A stretch of 64,000 nucleotides of DNA, from NCBI RefSeq assembly GCF_004006665.1, contig NZ_QOCL01000016.1:1-64000 (forward strand). Reading direction: 5' to 3'. Under the pieces are notes generated by a model. That model did no database searches. It was not told where the DNA came from and saw nothing but the letters and a program-made list of their open reading frames with translations. The position numbers and the translations under genes are program-made. Positions 32,108 to 41,259 of the stretch are shown here, one piece after another. The number at the start of each line of letters is the position of its first letter. Within the stretch, counting starts at the first letter, position 1. The stretch comes from Halobacteriovorax sp. HLS (GTDB taxonomy: Bacteria > Bdellovibrionota > Bacteriovoracia > Bacteriovoracales > Bacteriovoracaceae).

Positions 32108-34670
32108 ACATATCAGTTCTTCCTACTATTATTGTATTCCATTTTTTTGAAAAAGCTTTCTTAACTTCTTTTTGAAATTCTTCATAGGTAATATCATTTA
32201 TTTGTGCATTACCTTTGTAGTACCAATCTAAACCTAATCCTTGCAATGTTGGAACACTATAGATATTAGCGTAATCCTCATTTGTTTGAACATTTAATAG
32301 AGATTGACCATCAATCATTTTCTTTATTCTGTTAAAGTCCTTTTTGCTTAAGCCTTTGGTCTTTAGTCTTTCAATTATATCTTTAATGGCCTTCACTGCA
32401 GGTGTAACTTTGTCGTGTCCTGAAGCCATGTAGATACCCCAGTACCCTGCCTCAAGTGCCGTAAAGTGAATTGGTTGTGCGGAATAACAAAGACCTTGTC
32501 TATCTCTAACTTCAACAAAGAGCTCACTAGATTGACCCGAAAGGTGAGTTGCAATCATCTTAAGAACAATATTTTCTTTCGACCCAAGTTTGGCACTTGG
32601 AATAAAGTGAAAAATTTGTGTTTGCTCTCTATCAAATTCGATAAAGTGATTCTTTCCGACAATTGGTTTGACAGGTTTTTTAATAAGTTTACTTTTCTTT
32701 CTTGGTCCAAGATCTTGAGTATTCTGTTGAACTAAAGAAATAACCTCTTCATGTGAGAGGTCTCCACAATAACTGATCAGAATTTCTTTTTGTTCAAGAT
32801 TACTTCTATGTAAATCAAGAACATTCTTTCTCTTGATCTGGGAAAGATTTTTTTCATTACCTAAAATATTAAAACTATATGGATGATTGTTAAAGGCCAT
32901 CTCATTTACTTTTCCGAAACAGTGACGAACAGGGTCTTCTTTTTGATTTTCTAAATGCCTAAGAGTTAGCTCTTTTTCGTGATCTAGAAATCGTTCTTCA
33001 AATGAAGGGTTTGTTAAAGTTTTAAAGAAGTCTGAAAATAGCTCACTACAATGCTCGGTTTGTCCGTGTAGTGTAATTCCATAGGCATTCTTACCTGTGA
33101 AACCTGAAATATGGGCAGATTTATTTTCAAGGTCATTTTTCAAGTCTTCATAGCTCTTGCTTTCATGACCTTTGGATATGGTCGCACTTAAAAGGTGATA
33201 GATCCCATTATTCTTTGTCGTTTCCTCAGTTAGTCCTCCTTTTATATATGTATGAAGAACAAAAGTAGGATTAAGTGGATTATGTCTATATAATAGAGAA
33301 ATACCTTTTTTAATTTCAATTACTTTTACTTGTGGATCGAACTTAGAGAGAGTTTCTTTAAATTTTGATTTCTGTTTGTTCGCAATATTTTTTAATTTTG
33401 AAATCTTTTCATGAAACTTCTCTAACTCTAGTTTTGAGCTGTCTTCTTTAGCATCTCTTGGTAGTTGAAGAGATATGTGAATAGGTCTTGAAAATATTTC
33501 TTTAAAAGTTGCATTTACTTCAGCAACGGAAGTTTTTCTTATTTTATTTATAAATTCATCTTCACAATTTATATCACCAGTCTGTGCGTAACCATGGCCT
33601 AATGAAAATGCGTATGATTCTAGAGATTCTTTTTCATATACTTTTGAAGCCACATATTGATTCTTTATTCGATTAATTTCATCTTTATTTAAACCTTCTT
33701 TCACGAGGTCTTTAAAAATAGTTTCAAGTCTTTTTAGAACTTTTTTGAGATTCTTTTGCGGAAAACTTACTCTTAAAAAATGAACTCCGCCCTTTGCCAT
33801 AAACATCGTTGAACTAGATGCGCCATTAGATAAAGTTCCATCAAGTACAAGACTTTTGTGAAGCCTCGAAGTTTCTCCGTGACCTAAAGTACTCAGTGCA
33901 AGATCCTCAGCAGCAGCATTCTTATCAGAGTGGGATGGGCCTTGAATTGTTAAAGTTAACTGGCTCATTCTTACATCTTTAGTATGTAAATCTATATTAG
34001 AAGTCGACTTAAGTTTAAAGTTAGGGAAGTTTGAACTCTCTCCTTTAGGGAGTTTATACTTTTCTACTGTCTTTAGTATCTTATCTTTGTTCTTAAGGTC
34101 TCCCGAAATTACTAACATAGCATTTTCTAGATTATAGTACTTCTTTCTAAAGCTCTGAAGCTGGGACTTATTGAATTTTAATATTGTTTTCTCAGTCCCT
34201 AGAATTGGATGTGCATATCCACCTGTGAAGCTACCTTTTTGTATTTTTTGAAATGAGTATTGATTAGAGTTGTCTTGTGATCTTCTATACTCTTCAAAGA
34301 CAACTCCAATTTCAGGTTTGAAATCATCTTCTTTAAACATTGGGTTTGCAACCATATCCATAAGGATATCAGCGGTTTGATTTATTTTAGAACTTGGGGA
34401 GTTAATGTAATAGCAAGTGTAGTCAAATGATGTGAAAGCATTTACTTCTCCTCCAAATGATTCTACTTCATGAGCGATGGCAGCTCCTGGCCTAGTCGGT
34501 GTTCCTTTGAAAAACATATGTTCTAAAAAGTGAGCAATACCTTCATCCTTTTTAGTTTCAAGGGCAGAGCCGGCTTTAAACCATATTTGTACACTCGATG
34601 ATGTAGAGCCTGGAAAGTCTACGAGAAGTGTTTTAAGTCCATTTTTCAAAGTTACTTGTTCATGTTGCAT
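32106..34670 (-). CDS. Tandem M16 (insulinase-type) zinc metallopeptidase
   Basis: Two M16 repeats are fused in 854 residues. The first has the inverted zinc motif HFLEH (His47, Glu50, His51) followed by MFFKGT and the EEYRR region supplying the distal glutamate. The second half (from about residue 450) keeps the fold (GGLTEETTKNNGIYHLLSATISKG) but lacks HxxEH, as usual for the inactive partner domain. No signal peptide is seen, so it is probably cytoplasmic, cleaving peptides. Fused M16 proteins are common; processing of mitochondrial-type presequences is the eukaryotic counterpart. No operon partner. Confidence 0.9.
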   Translation of the reverse strand: MQHEQVTLKNGLKTLLVDFPGSTSSSVQIWFKAGSALETKKDEGIAHFLEHMFFKGTPTRPGAAIAHEVESFGGEVNAFTSFDYTCYYINSPSSKINQTADILMDMVANPMFKEDDFKPEIGVVFEEYRRSQDNSNQYSFQKIQKGSFTGGYAHPILGTEKTILKFNKSQLQSFRKKYYNLENAMLVISGDLKNKDKILKTVEKYKLPKGESSNFPNFKLKSTSNIDLHTKDVRMSQLTLTIQGPSHSDKNAAAEDLALSTLGHGETSRLHKSLVLDGTLSNGASSSTMFMAKGGVHFLRVSFPQKNLKKVLKRLETIFKDLVKEGLNKDEINRIKNQYVASKVYEKESLESYAFSLGHGYAQTGDINCEDEFINKIRKTSVAEVNATFKEIFSRPIHISLQLPRDAKEDSSKLELEKFHEKISKLKNIANKQKSKFKETLSKFDPQVKVIEIKKGISLLYRHNPLNPTFVLHTYIKGGLTEETTKNNGIYHLLSATISKGHESKSYEDLKNDLENKSAHISGFTGKNAYGITLHGQTEHCSELFSDFFKTLTNPSFEERFLDHEKELTLRHLENQKEDPVRHCFGKVNEMAFNNHPYSFNILGNEKNLSQIKRKNVLDLHRSNLEQKEILISYCGDLSHEEVISLVQQNTQDLGPRKKSKLIKKPVKPIVGKNHFIEFDREQTQIFHFIPSAKLGSKENIVLKMIATHLSGQSSELFVEVRDRQGLCYSAQPIHFTALEAGYWGIYMASGHDKVTPAVKAIKDIIERLKTKGLSKKDFNRIKKMIDGQSLLNVQTNEDYANIYSVPTLQGLGLDWYYKGNAQINDITYEEFQKEVKKAFSKKWNTIIVGRTDM

Positions 34671-34690
34671 ATATATCCTAAATCAATTAA

Positions 34691-34719
34691 TTTATACTCA
34701 TTCTATTATAGGATATGAA
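34691..34719 (-). promoter_or_regulatory. Promoter of the M16 protease gene
   Basis: Read on the minus strand, TTCATA (complement of 34714-34719) and TATAAA (complement of 34691-34696) are 17 bases apart and about 20 bases before the start codon. Confidence 0.45.
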
Positions 34720-34741
34720 CACGAATAATTAAGGCCTTTAT

Positions 34742-35866
34742 TTGAATATTCGAGATATTAGATCACTTTATATTCATTTCCCTTTTTGCCGTCATCTTTG
34801 TAATTACTGCGATTTCTACAAAAATATACCTAAAGACAAGATGAAAGAGTATTCCAGCTTTGAAGCCTCTCTAATAAAGGGGTACGACCATTTCTTTAAA
34901 ACCTTTAAAGACTCTAATTATCAAGTAAGAAGTTTAAATACTCTATATTTAGGAGGTGGAACACCTTCACTTTGGGATAAGCGAGGAGCTGAGTTCTTGC
35001 AGAATTTTCTTCTTGATAGAAACATAGAATTGAGTACTGATTGTGAGTTTACCCTCGAAGTTAATCCTGGTGGATGGACAGAAGAAGGTATCGAAAAATT
35101 TAGAGAAATTGGAGCGAATCGGTTTTCATTAGGCATACAGTCCTTAAATCCTAACTTTATTAAAATAATAGATAGGATTCACAATATTGACGACGTTTAC
35201 AATACTTTGAAGTTCTTTAATGAAAAAGAACTTTCATTTTCTGTGGATTTTATGATTGGACTTCCTTTTTCAAAAGATTATGGAAGAGATATCGTAGCTG
35301 AACTTGAAGAGATCTTGTCGTTTAACCCTGAACATATAAGCTTATACATTCTGACAACCAAGGCCGGCTATATTCATCGCAACCACCTTCCTGATGAAGA
35401 CTTTATTGAAAGAGAATATCTTAAAGTCAGTGAATTTCTAAGATCAAGAGGTTTTGATCATTATGAAGTTTCAAATTTCTCAAAACCGACTAAAGAGTCT
35501 CGTCACAACCTTAAGTACTGGAGAAGTGAGTCTGTTATGGCGCTTGGAGCGTCTGCAACAGGTTTTTTAAAAGAGATTGGAACAAGATACAAATGGAAAG
35601 TCTCTGATAGTGCTTTCTCTGTTGAGAAATTAACTCATTCAGAACAAGCTTTAGAGCAGATTTATATGGCCTTAAGAATTAATAAGCCATTTTGTCTAAG
35701 AGATCATGTTAATAATGAGAGCAAGCTTCTTGAAGTTATCGATTTGTGGAAAAGTCGCAAATATATAGATTTCTATGATGGAGAAAGGATCTCTCTAAAC
35801 TCAAGAGGCTTTCTTATGTTAGACAGCTTATTAGATGATCTTTTTAAGTATAACCTTCTTGATTAA
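34742..35866 (+). CDS. hemW: HemW-like radical SAM heme chaperone
   Basis: HemW is related to coproporphyrinogen III dehydrogenase HemN but acts as a heme-binding chaperone. The radical SAM cluster motif CRHLCNYC lies at about residues 17-24 (CxxxCxxC), preceded by LYIHFPF. LYLGGGTPSLW and LEVNPGGWTEEGIEKFREIG follow, and the HemN C-terminal domain is present. The 374-residue length fits HemW, not the about 455 of HemN. The start is TTG at 34742 with AAGG upstream; no ATG fits the conserved N-terminus. Confidence 0.9.
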   Translation: MNIRDIRSLYIHFPFCRHLCNYCDFYKNIPKDKMKEYSSFEASLIKGYDHFFKTFKDSNYQVRSLNTLYLGGGTPSLWDKRGAEFLQNFLLDRNIELSTDCEFTLEVNPGGWTEEGIEKFREIGANRFSLGIQSLNPNFIKIIDRIHNIDDVYNTLKFFNEKELSFSVDFMIGLPFSKDYGRDIVAELEEILSFNPEHISLYILTTKAGYIHRNHLPDEDFIEREYLKVSEFLRSRGFDHYEVSNFSKPTKESRHNLKYWRSESVMALGASATGFLKEIGTRYKWKVSDSAFSVEKLTHSEQALEQIYMALRINKPFCLRDHVNNESKLLEVIDLWKSRKYIDFYDGERISLNSRGFLMLDSLLDDLFKYNLLD

Positions 35867-35880
35867 ATTTTCTTAAATCA

Positions 35881-35909
35881 TTGACAACTATTTTTATTTT
35901 TCGTACTCA
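35881..35909 (+). promoter_or_regulatory. Possible promoter of the small cysteine-rich gene
   Basis: A perfect -35 TTGACA (35881-35886) is followed after 17 bases by a poor -10, TACTCA. AAGGAG lies before the ATG at 35938. Confidence 0.35.
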
Positions 35910-35937
35910 AGCTAATAAATAATTAAGGAGTCTTTTT

Positions 35938-36249
35938 ATGAAACAACTTGTTTTAGCTTTAAGCTTTGTTCTAGTTTCTTTTTCTACATTCGCTGAACTT
36001 CCAGCTTATTCTATAACTCAAGAGATTGATCACTCTGTTGAAACGCTTTCTGTAAGTCAAATGGATGCTTTAAAGTCTCAGAAAAACGCAGGCTGCTATG
36101 CTTATACTAGATGTTGGAATGGAAGAATGATTCAATGTCAGACTTATGGAAATGGATGTACTTTCTATTCTCAACCAGGTCAATATGTTCAGTGTACAGG
36201 TTATAATTCTTGGGGACAGTGGGTTAATACATACGCGACTTGTTACTAG
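35938..36249 (+). CDS. Small secreted six-cysteine protein
   Basis: The 103-residue protein has a signal peptide ending near SFSTFA (residue 19). The last about 55 residues hold six cysteines (NAGCYAYTRCWNG, IQCQTYGNGCTF, QCTGYN, ATCY) among many Tyr, Trp, Asn and Gly, a composition of disulfide-rich extracellular peptides. The propeptide-like part (20-50) is acidic. No family is recognised. It is monocistronic. Its stop shares CTAG with the stop of the convergent lipase gene. Confidence 0.75.
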   Translation: MKQLVLALSFVLVSFSTFAELPAYSITQEIDHSVETLSVSQMDALKSQKNAGCYAYTRCWNGRMIQCQTYGNGCTFYSQPGQYVQCTGYNSWGQWVNTYATCY

Positions 36250-37220
36250 TACGAAACTTTTCTAAGGCTCTCTAGTAGGGCCTTAAAATGTGCAACTCTG
36301 TCATAGCTCCATCTTTCAGAATATCTTAAAGTTGGAGCAAAGCTAATTTTTTTAACTCCTCTGCAATCAGTGACACTTAATAAGTGATCGACACCAGCTT
36401 CGGTTATTTTGTAAGCATCTTCTAGAAATGCACTTGTAAGTGGAACAACTCCATCATTCTTTCCTATTTTCTTCTCAGAGATATCTCTAAAAAGTTCTAA
36501 AGGAGTATCCCATCCAAAGGTGTCTTCCTTAAATGATCCAAAGTTTATAACAGGAACCGTTGAAGTAATGAATTTATAAGATTGTTCATTAGCATTCATT
36601 CTTTCTTTAGATTGCTTCATTGTAAGGCTTTTAATACCTTCTTCAGAGCCTCCTAATAGGTTAAAAAGCCACTTTCCTAGTGTGTTAAATAGGCGATTAG
36701 AGCTTAAGTTTTCAGCTATGACAGATCCATAGAAAGGTGTTTGAACTGTAATAATTCCTGTGACTTTTTTTAATAACTCAGGCTTTTTGTTAAGAGCAGC
36801 GAAAGTATCAATGCCACCTTTACTATGAGTGAAGAGAATGACATCTCCTTGTATTTCTTCAATAACTTCATTTAGAAAGTCGGCATTTTCATTCGGAGAG
36901 GCTTCAGACTCTAGAAGAACTACTTCGTAATTGAGACCATTTTCTATTAGCCAATTTTCATGATCTCCAAAAATTTCACCCATCAGAAGATTTACTTTTA
37001 TTTTTTGATTCGAGTCCTCTCTAAAAGATTCCGACAGTACTCCAGGTACTAATATTATTGTTTGAGACTTTAGAAAACTAAGTAATAAAGATTCGTCTAG
37101 AGCTTGATTTTGGGCCTTTGCCTTGGCCAAGAGATATTCTTTAGAGATATCTAGACGAGCTCCATAAGTTTGAAACGAGATGGAGAGCATAATTAATAAA
37201 ATTGTCAAAATTTTCGACAT
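36246..37220 (-). CDS. Secreted lipase-like alpha/beta hydrolase
   Basis: The signal peptide is MSKILTILLIMLSISFQTYG. The mature protein has the oxyanion-type strand TIILVPGVL near residues 53-61 and the nucleophile elbow THSKGG (GxSxG-like, with Thr in place of the first Gly) near 134-139. DGVVPLTSAFL near 263-273 may hold the acid and VDHLLS near 282-287 the catalytic histidine. This arrangement fits triacylglycerol-lipase or PGAP1-like esterases. It probably acts in the periplasm or outside the cell. The 324-residue protein is monocistronic, with a hairpin in its upstream region. Confidence 0.8.
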   Translation of the reverse strand: MSKILTILLIMLSISFQTYGARLDISKEYLLAKAKAQNQALDESLLLSFLKSQTIILVPGVLSESFREDSNQKIKVNLLMGEIFGDHENWLIENGLNYEVVLLESEASPNENADFLNEVIEEIQGDVILFTHSKGGIDTFAALNKKPELLKKVTGIITVQTPFYGSVIAENLSSNRLFNTLGKWLFNLLGGSEEGIKSLTMKQSKERMNANEQSYKFITSTVPVINFGSFKEDTFGWDTPLELFRDISEKKIGKNDGVVPLTSAFLEDAYKITEAGVDHLLSVTDCRGVKKISFAPTLRYSERWSYDRVAHFKALLESLRKVSY

Positions 37221-37243
37221 GAGTCATATTCCTTACATTAAAA

Positions 37244-37286
37244 ATATGTAATATTAATAACTTATAAAGTTAGTTATTATACATAT
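37244..37286. repeat. Long interrupted inverted repeat between lipase and grpE
   Basis: ATATGTA (37244-37250) and TAATAACT (37255-37262) pair with AGTTATTA (37272-37279) and TACATAT (37280-37286), giving 15 pairs with a four-base bulge. It lies between divergent genes and is purely A/T-rich in its arms, so it may be a regulator site or cruciform-prone element. Confidence 0.45.
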
Positions 37287-37324
37287 TCTTTATTATACAA
37301 ATGCGATGCCAGTTGCTATAACAC

Positions 37325-37338
37325 CCTATAATTATAGG
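37325..37338. promoter_or_regulatory. 14-base perfect palindrome upstream of grpE
   Basis: CCTATAATTATAGG is perfectly symmetric and lies about 40 bases before the -35 of the grpE promoter. No CIRCE element is present, so this is a candidate operator for the heat-shock operon. It also contains TATAAT and might instead be part of a second promoter. Confidence 0.35.
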
Positions 37339-37377
37339 ATTATGATAAAGCGTAAAAGTTTTTTTCCCCCTTTAACA

Positions 37378-37405
37378 TTGACACTTTTGTAAATGCTCAC
37401 ATCTT
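37378..37405 (+). promoter_or_regulatory. Probable promoter of grpE-dnaK-dnaJ
   Basis: TTGACA (37378-37383) and CATCTT (37400-37405), 16 bases apart, precede grpE. The run TTTTTCCCCC just before recalls part of a sigma-32 -10, but no matching -35 is seen. The predicted transcription start (about 37412) excludes a start codon at 37393. Confidence 0.45.
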
Positions 37406-37443
37406 GGGTGGGACGAAAAATTAAGTTTGGGAGTTATTTAAAA

Positions 37444-38007
37444 ATGAGTACAGAGAATACAGATAACAATGAAGTAGAAACTGAAAATGTTAGAGCACAT
37501 GCTGAAGAGTCGGTAGATCAAGAACAAGATAATGTTGAAGTTCTTGAGGCAGCTAAAGAGGAAAAGGAAGAAAAAGAAGAAGAGGACTTTAAAGCTAAGT
37601 TCTATTACCTTGCCGCAGAAATGGAAAACTTAAGAAAGCGTAATGAGAGAGAAACTCAAAACCTTTTAAAGTATGGTAATGAAAAAATTCTATCTTCACT
37701 GTTAGACGTAGTCGATAACTTAGATCGAACTTTACAAGCAATTGTAAATGATGAGGATGAAAAAATTAAAAATATTGCGGTTGGGATAAATATGGTTTCA
37801 ACGCAGATGACTGACGTTTTAAAGAATAATGGACTTGAAGAAATTGAGTCGGTTGGAAAGACGTTTGATCCAAAGTTTCACGAAGCTTTGGCACAACAGC
37901 CAGCTGAGGGCGTTAAGGATGATGAGATCATTTCTGAATATCAAAAAGGTTATATTTTAAACGGTCGTTTGTTAAGGGCCGCAAAAGTAGTAATAGCAAA
38001 GAACTAA
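37444..38007 (+). CDS. grpE: Nucleotide exchange factor GrpE
   Basis: GrpE releases ADP from DnaK. An acidic N-terminal stretch is followed by a long coiled coil (about residues 40-85) with AEMENLRKRNERE, then LLDVVDNLDRTL and the C-terminal beta domain ending GYILNGRLLRAAKVVIAK. The ATG at 37444 (MSTENTDN) is preferred because GGGAG lies nine bases upstream; an in-frame ATG at 37393 lacks a ribosome binding site and lies within the promoter. Length 187 residues is normal. dnaK follows after 24 bases. Confidence 0.93.
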   Translation: MSTENTDNNEVETENVRAHAEESVDQEQDNVEVLEAAKEEKEEKEEEDFKAKFYYLAAEMENLRKRNERETQNLLKYGNEKILSSLLDVVDNLDRTLQAIVNDEDEKIKNIAVGINMVSTQMTDVLKNNGLEEIESVGKTFDPKFHEALAQQPAEGVKDDEIISEYQKGYILNGRLLRAAKVVIAKN

Positions 38008-38031
38008 GAAAAATATTTTAAGGAGTATATC

Positions 38032-39954
38032 ATGGGTAAAATTATTGGAATCGATTTAGGAACAACGAACTCTTGTGTGTCTGTTCTTGAGAATGGAAAG
38101 TATAAAATTATTGCAAACGAAGAGGGACACAACACAACTCCTTCAGTGATTGGTTTTGCAAATAATGGTGAAACTTTAGTAGGGCAAGTTGCAAAAAGAC
38201 AAGCAGTTACTAACCCTGGGAAAACACTTTACGGTATTAAAAGACTAATTGGTCGTAAAGCAAGTACTCCTGAAGCTGAAAAATTCCAAAAGGTTGCTCC
38301 TTTTGAAATCTTCGCAAATAAAAACGGAGATGCTTGGGTAAAAGTTGACGGTAAGGAAATGTCACCACAAGAGATTTCTGCAATCGTTTTACAAAAACTA
38401 AAAAAAGCAGCTGAGTCTTATCTTGGTGAAACTGTATCTGAAGCAGTTATTACTGTACCAGCTTACTTCAATGATGCTCAAAGACATGCGACTAAAGACG
38501 CGGGTAAGATTGCAGGTCTTGATGTAAAAAGAATTATTAACGAGCCAACAGCCGCAGCACTTGCTTATGGTTTAGATACTAAAGTAGATAAGAATATCGC
38601 AGTATTTGATCTTGGTGGTGGTACATTTGATATCTCTATTCTTGAAATTACTACTGATGGTGTTTTTGAAGTTAAAGCAACTAACGGTGATACTTTCTTA
38701 GGTGGTGAAAATTTTGATGAAGATATCATTAACTATCTTGCTGAAGAATTCCAAAAAACTGAAGGAATTGACCTAAGAAAAGATCAAATGGCACTTCAGA
38801 GATTAAAAGAAGCTGCTGAAAAAGCTAAGCATGAATTATCAAATGTTAACTCTACAGACGTTAACCTGCCATTCATTACAGCTGATCAGTCTGGACCAAA
38901 GCACTTAAATATTAACCTATCTCGTGCTAAGTTTGAGTCATTAATTGCAGCCGACTTAGAAGCTCTTGCAAAGCCATGTTTAACTTGTCTTGACGATTCA
39001 GGACTTGATAAAAATGAAATTCATGAAGTAATCCTAGTTGGTGGTTCAACAAGAATTCCTGCTGTTCAAGAAAGAGTAAAGGCCATCTTTGGTAAAGAGG
39101 CTTCAAAAGGTGTTAATCCTGACGAAGTAGTTGCTGCAGGTGCTGCGATTCAAGGTGGTGTTCTTGCTGGTGACGTTAAAGACGTTTTACTTCTTGACGT
39201 AACTCCTCTATCTCTAGGAATTGAAACTCTTGGTGGTGTTACAACTAAGATCATTGAGAAAAATACTACGATTCCTGTAAAGAAGTCACAGGTATTCTCA
39301 ACAGCTCAAGATAATCAGCCAGCTGTTTCTATTCACGTACTACAAGGTGAAAGAGAATTCTCTAATGATAATAAGACTCTAGGTAAATTTGATCTATCTG
39401 GAATTGCTCCGGCTCCAAGAGGTGTTCCTCAGATTGAAGTTATCTTTGATATCGATGCAAACGGAATTGTTAATGTGTCGGCCGTTGATAAAGCAACAGG
39501 TAATAAGCAAGAAGTGAAGATCACTGCAGGTTCTGGACTTTCTGAAGAAGAAATCGAAAGAATGGTTAACGAAGCAGAAGCTAACAAAGAATCAGATACT
39601 AAGAGAAGAGAAGTTGTAGACACTAGAAATAACTTAGATGCACTAATTCTTTCTTCTGAAAAAATGATTAAAGATGGTGGAGATAAAATTCAAGAAGCTG
39701 ACAAGAAAGAACTTGAAGCAGCAATTGAAGCAGCTAAAGGAAAACTACAATCAGAAGTTCTTGATGAACTTAAAGGTGAAGTTGAAAGATTACAAAACGC
39801 ATCTCACAAGATTGCAACTCAAATGTACCAACAACCAGGAGCTGAAGGAGCGCCAGGTGCAGGTCCAGATATGGGGCAAGAGCAAGCAGGAGCTCAGGCA
39901 AATGCAAAGAAAGAAGATGACGATGTAGTAGACGCTGACTTTAAAGAAGTTTAA
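38032..39954 (+). CDS. dnaK: Chaperone DnaK (Hsp70)
   Basis: DnaK binds exposed hydrophobic peptides under ATP control. The 640-residue protein starts [20 protein letters not shown], the phosphate-binding loop, with [22 protein letters not shown] and [12 protein letters not shown] and the substrate domain around residues 390-510. The C-terminal tail is Gly/Ala/Gln-rich and ends [13 protein letters not shown], like the EEVKDK-type tail. AAGGAG precedes the ATG. A hairpin with T-run follows before dnaJ. Confidence 0.98.
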   Translation: MGKIIGIDLGTTNSCVSVLENGKYKIIANEEGHNTTPSVIGFANNGETLVGQVAKRQAVTNPGKTLYGIKRLIGRKASTPEAEKFQKVAPFEIFANKNGDAWVKVDGKEMSPQEISAIVLQKLKKAAESYLGETVSEAVITVPAYFNDAQRHATKDAGKIAGLDVKRIINEPTAAALAYGLDTKVDKNIAVFDLGGGTFDISILEITTDGVFEVKATNGDTFLGGENFDEDIINYLAEEFQKTEGIDLRKDQMALQRLKEAAEKAKHELSNVNSTDVNLPFITADQSGPKHLNINLSRAKFESLIAADLEALAKPCLTCLDDSGLDKNEIHEVILVGGSTRIPAVQERVKAIFGKEASKGVNPDEVVAAGAAIQGGVLAGDVKDVLLLDVTPLSLGIETLGGVTTKIIEKNTTIPVKKSQVFSTAQDNQPAVSIHVLQGEREFSNDNKTLGKFDLSGIAPAPRGVPQIEVIFDIDANGIVNVSAVDKATGNKQEVKITAGSGLSEEEIERMVNEAEANKESDTKRREVVDTRNNLDALILSSEKMIKDGGDKIQEADKKELEAAIEAAKGKLQSEVLDELKGEVERLQNASHKIATQMYQQPGAEGAPGAGPDMGQEQAGAQANAKKEDDDVVDADFKEV

Positions 39955-39975
39955 TACAGATTAAAATTACTAGAG

Positions 39976-40009
39976 CGGGAGAGATTCATATTTGAGTTTC
40001 TCCCGTTTT
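39976..40009 (+). terminator. Partial terminator between dnaK and dnaJ
   Basis: CGGGAGA (39976-39982) pairs with TCTCCCG (39999-40005), extendable by two more pairs including a G-T, and is followed by TTTT. It probably lowers dnaJ expression relative to dnaK; no separate dnaJ promoter was found. Confidence 0.6.
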
Positions 40010-40026
40010 CTAATAAAGAGAGAAAA

Positions 40027-41157
40027 ATGAGCAAAAGAGACTATTACGAAGTTTTAGGCGTTGATAAGGGCGCTGGAAAGGATGAAATTAAGAAAGCATA
40101 TCGTAAAATGGCGATGAAGTTTCACCCTGATAGAAACCCTGATAATGCTGAAGCCGAAGCTAAATTTAAAGAAGCGTCTGAAGCAGCCGAAGTACTATTG
40201 GACGAGAACAAAAAGTCTCGTTACGACCAATTTGGCCATGCCGGAGTTGATGGACAGGCCGGCGGTTTCGGTGGTGGGTTCGGCGGCGGATTCGGCGGTG
40301 GAGATTTCGGTGATCTTGGCGATATCTTTGGAGAAATTTTTGGTGGAGGTAGAAGAGGTGGTGGACGTAGACGTTCTTCAGCTCGTGCCGGAAATGATTT
40401 ACAGATGGCACTGGAAGTTGACTTCTCTGAGGCCGCTTTTGGTTGCGAAAAAACAATCTCAATTAATAGACTAGCAGAGTGTGGAACTTGTCATGGTTCA
40501 GGTGGTAAGGATGGTTCTAAGCCAGTTGATTGCGACATGTGTGGTGGTATGGGTGAAGTGAGAAGGCAACAAGGCTTCTTCACTGTTTCTCAAACTTGTC
40601 CGAAGTGTCAGGGCTCAGGACAGAAAATAGATAATCCATGTGGAAAATGTAATGGAGATGGACGATCTAGAAAGAAGACGGAGCTCTCTGTTAAAGTTCC
40701 TGCTGGAATTGATCATGGTCAAAGACTAAAGCTTTCAGGTGAAGGCGATGCTGGATCTAAAGGTGGACCTGCCGGAGATCTATACGTTGTAATTGATTTA
40801 AAAGAACATGACTTATTTGAAAGAGATGGGTTTGATGTTCACTGTACTATCCCTGTATCTTTCTCTCAGGCCGCACTTGGGGCGGATATTGAAGTGCCTA
40901 CTCTAGATGGAAAGGTTTCTGTTAAAGTTCCTAGTGGTACTCAGTCTGGAAAGAAGATGAGACTTAAAGGGAAAGGAATTCAGAGATTAGGTGGTTATGG
41001 TCAGGGTGATCAAATAATGCATATTCATGTAGAAACTCCTCAGACTCTTACTAAGGAACAGGAAGAATTGTTCATGAAGCTTGCTGAAATGGATAGTGAT
41101 AATTCTCATCCAATGAGTAGGGGATTCTTTGATAAAGTAAAAGACTTATTTCAATAA
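40027..41157 (+). CDS. dnaJ: Chaperone DnaJ (Hsp40, type A)
   Basis: DnaJ delivers clients to DnaK and stimulates its ATPase. The J domain (residues 1-70) has FHPDRN; a Gly/Phe-rich linker (about 75-118) is unusually repetitive ([10 protein letters not shown]); four CxxCxGxG zinc modules follow ([32 protein letters not shown], about 152-220). The C-terminal substrate domains are complete. At 376 residues it is standard. The Gly linker is locally GC-rich at DNA level. Confidence 0.97.
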   Translation: MSKRDYYEVLGVDKGAGKDEIKKAYRKMAMKFHPDRNPDNAEAEAKFKEASEAAEVLLDENKKSRYDQFGHAGVDGQAGGFGGGFGGGFGGGDFGDLGDIFGEIFGGGRRGGGRRRSSARAGNDLQMALEVDFSEAAFGCEKTISINRLAECGTCHGSGGKDGSKPVDCDMCGGMGEVRRQQGFFTVSQTCPKCQGSGQKIDNPCGKCNGDGRSRKKTELSVKVPAGIDHGQRLKLSGEGDAGSKGGPAGDLYVVIDLKEHDLFERDGFDVHCTIPVSFSQAALGADIEVPTLDGKVSVKVPSGTQSGKKMRLKGKGIQRLGGYGQGDQIMHIHVETPQTLTKEQEELFMKLAEMDSDNSHPMSRGFFDKVKDLFQ

Positions 41158-41160
41158 CTT

Positions 41161-41186
41161 AAGGCCTCTGTTAGAGGCCTTTTTTG
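41161..41186 (+). terminator. Terminator of the grpE-dnaK-dnaJ operon
   Basis: AAGGCCTCT (41161-41169), GTT loop, AGAGGCCTT (41173-41181), then a T-run. Confidence 0.9.
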
Positions 41187-41259
41187 TATACTCTTTTTAC
41201 AAGAATATAGTTTTTTCACCTAGCGAAAATATATTCTTAAAAGTAGGTATTATTCTAGA

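Noticed and set aside
37393-37443. Upstream ATG extending GrpE by 17 residues
   Set aside because: There is no Shine-Dalgarno, the codon lies within the promoter, and the added residues do not look like GrpE.
40259-40320. GC-rich GGCGGTTTCGG-type repeats as a mobile or CRISPR-like repeat
   Set aside because: They encode the Gly/Phe linker of DnaJ in frame; no spacers and no cas genes are present.
40166-40462. Overlapping plus and minus ORFs inside dnaJ
   Set aside because: They arise from the GC-rich Gly/Phe repeat; the DnaJ frame is unmistakable.
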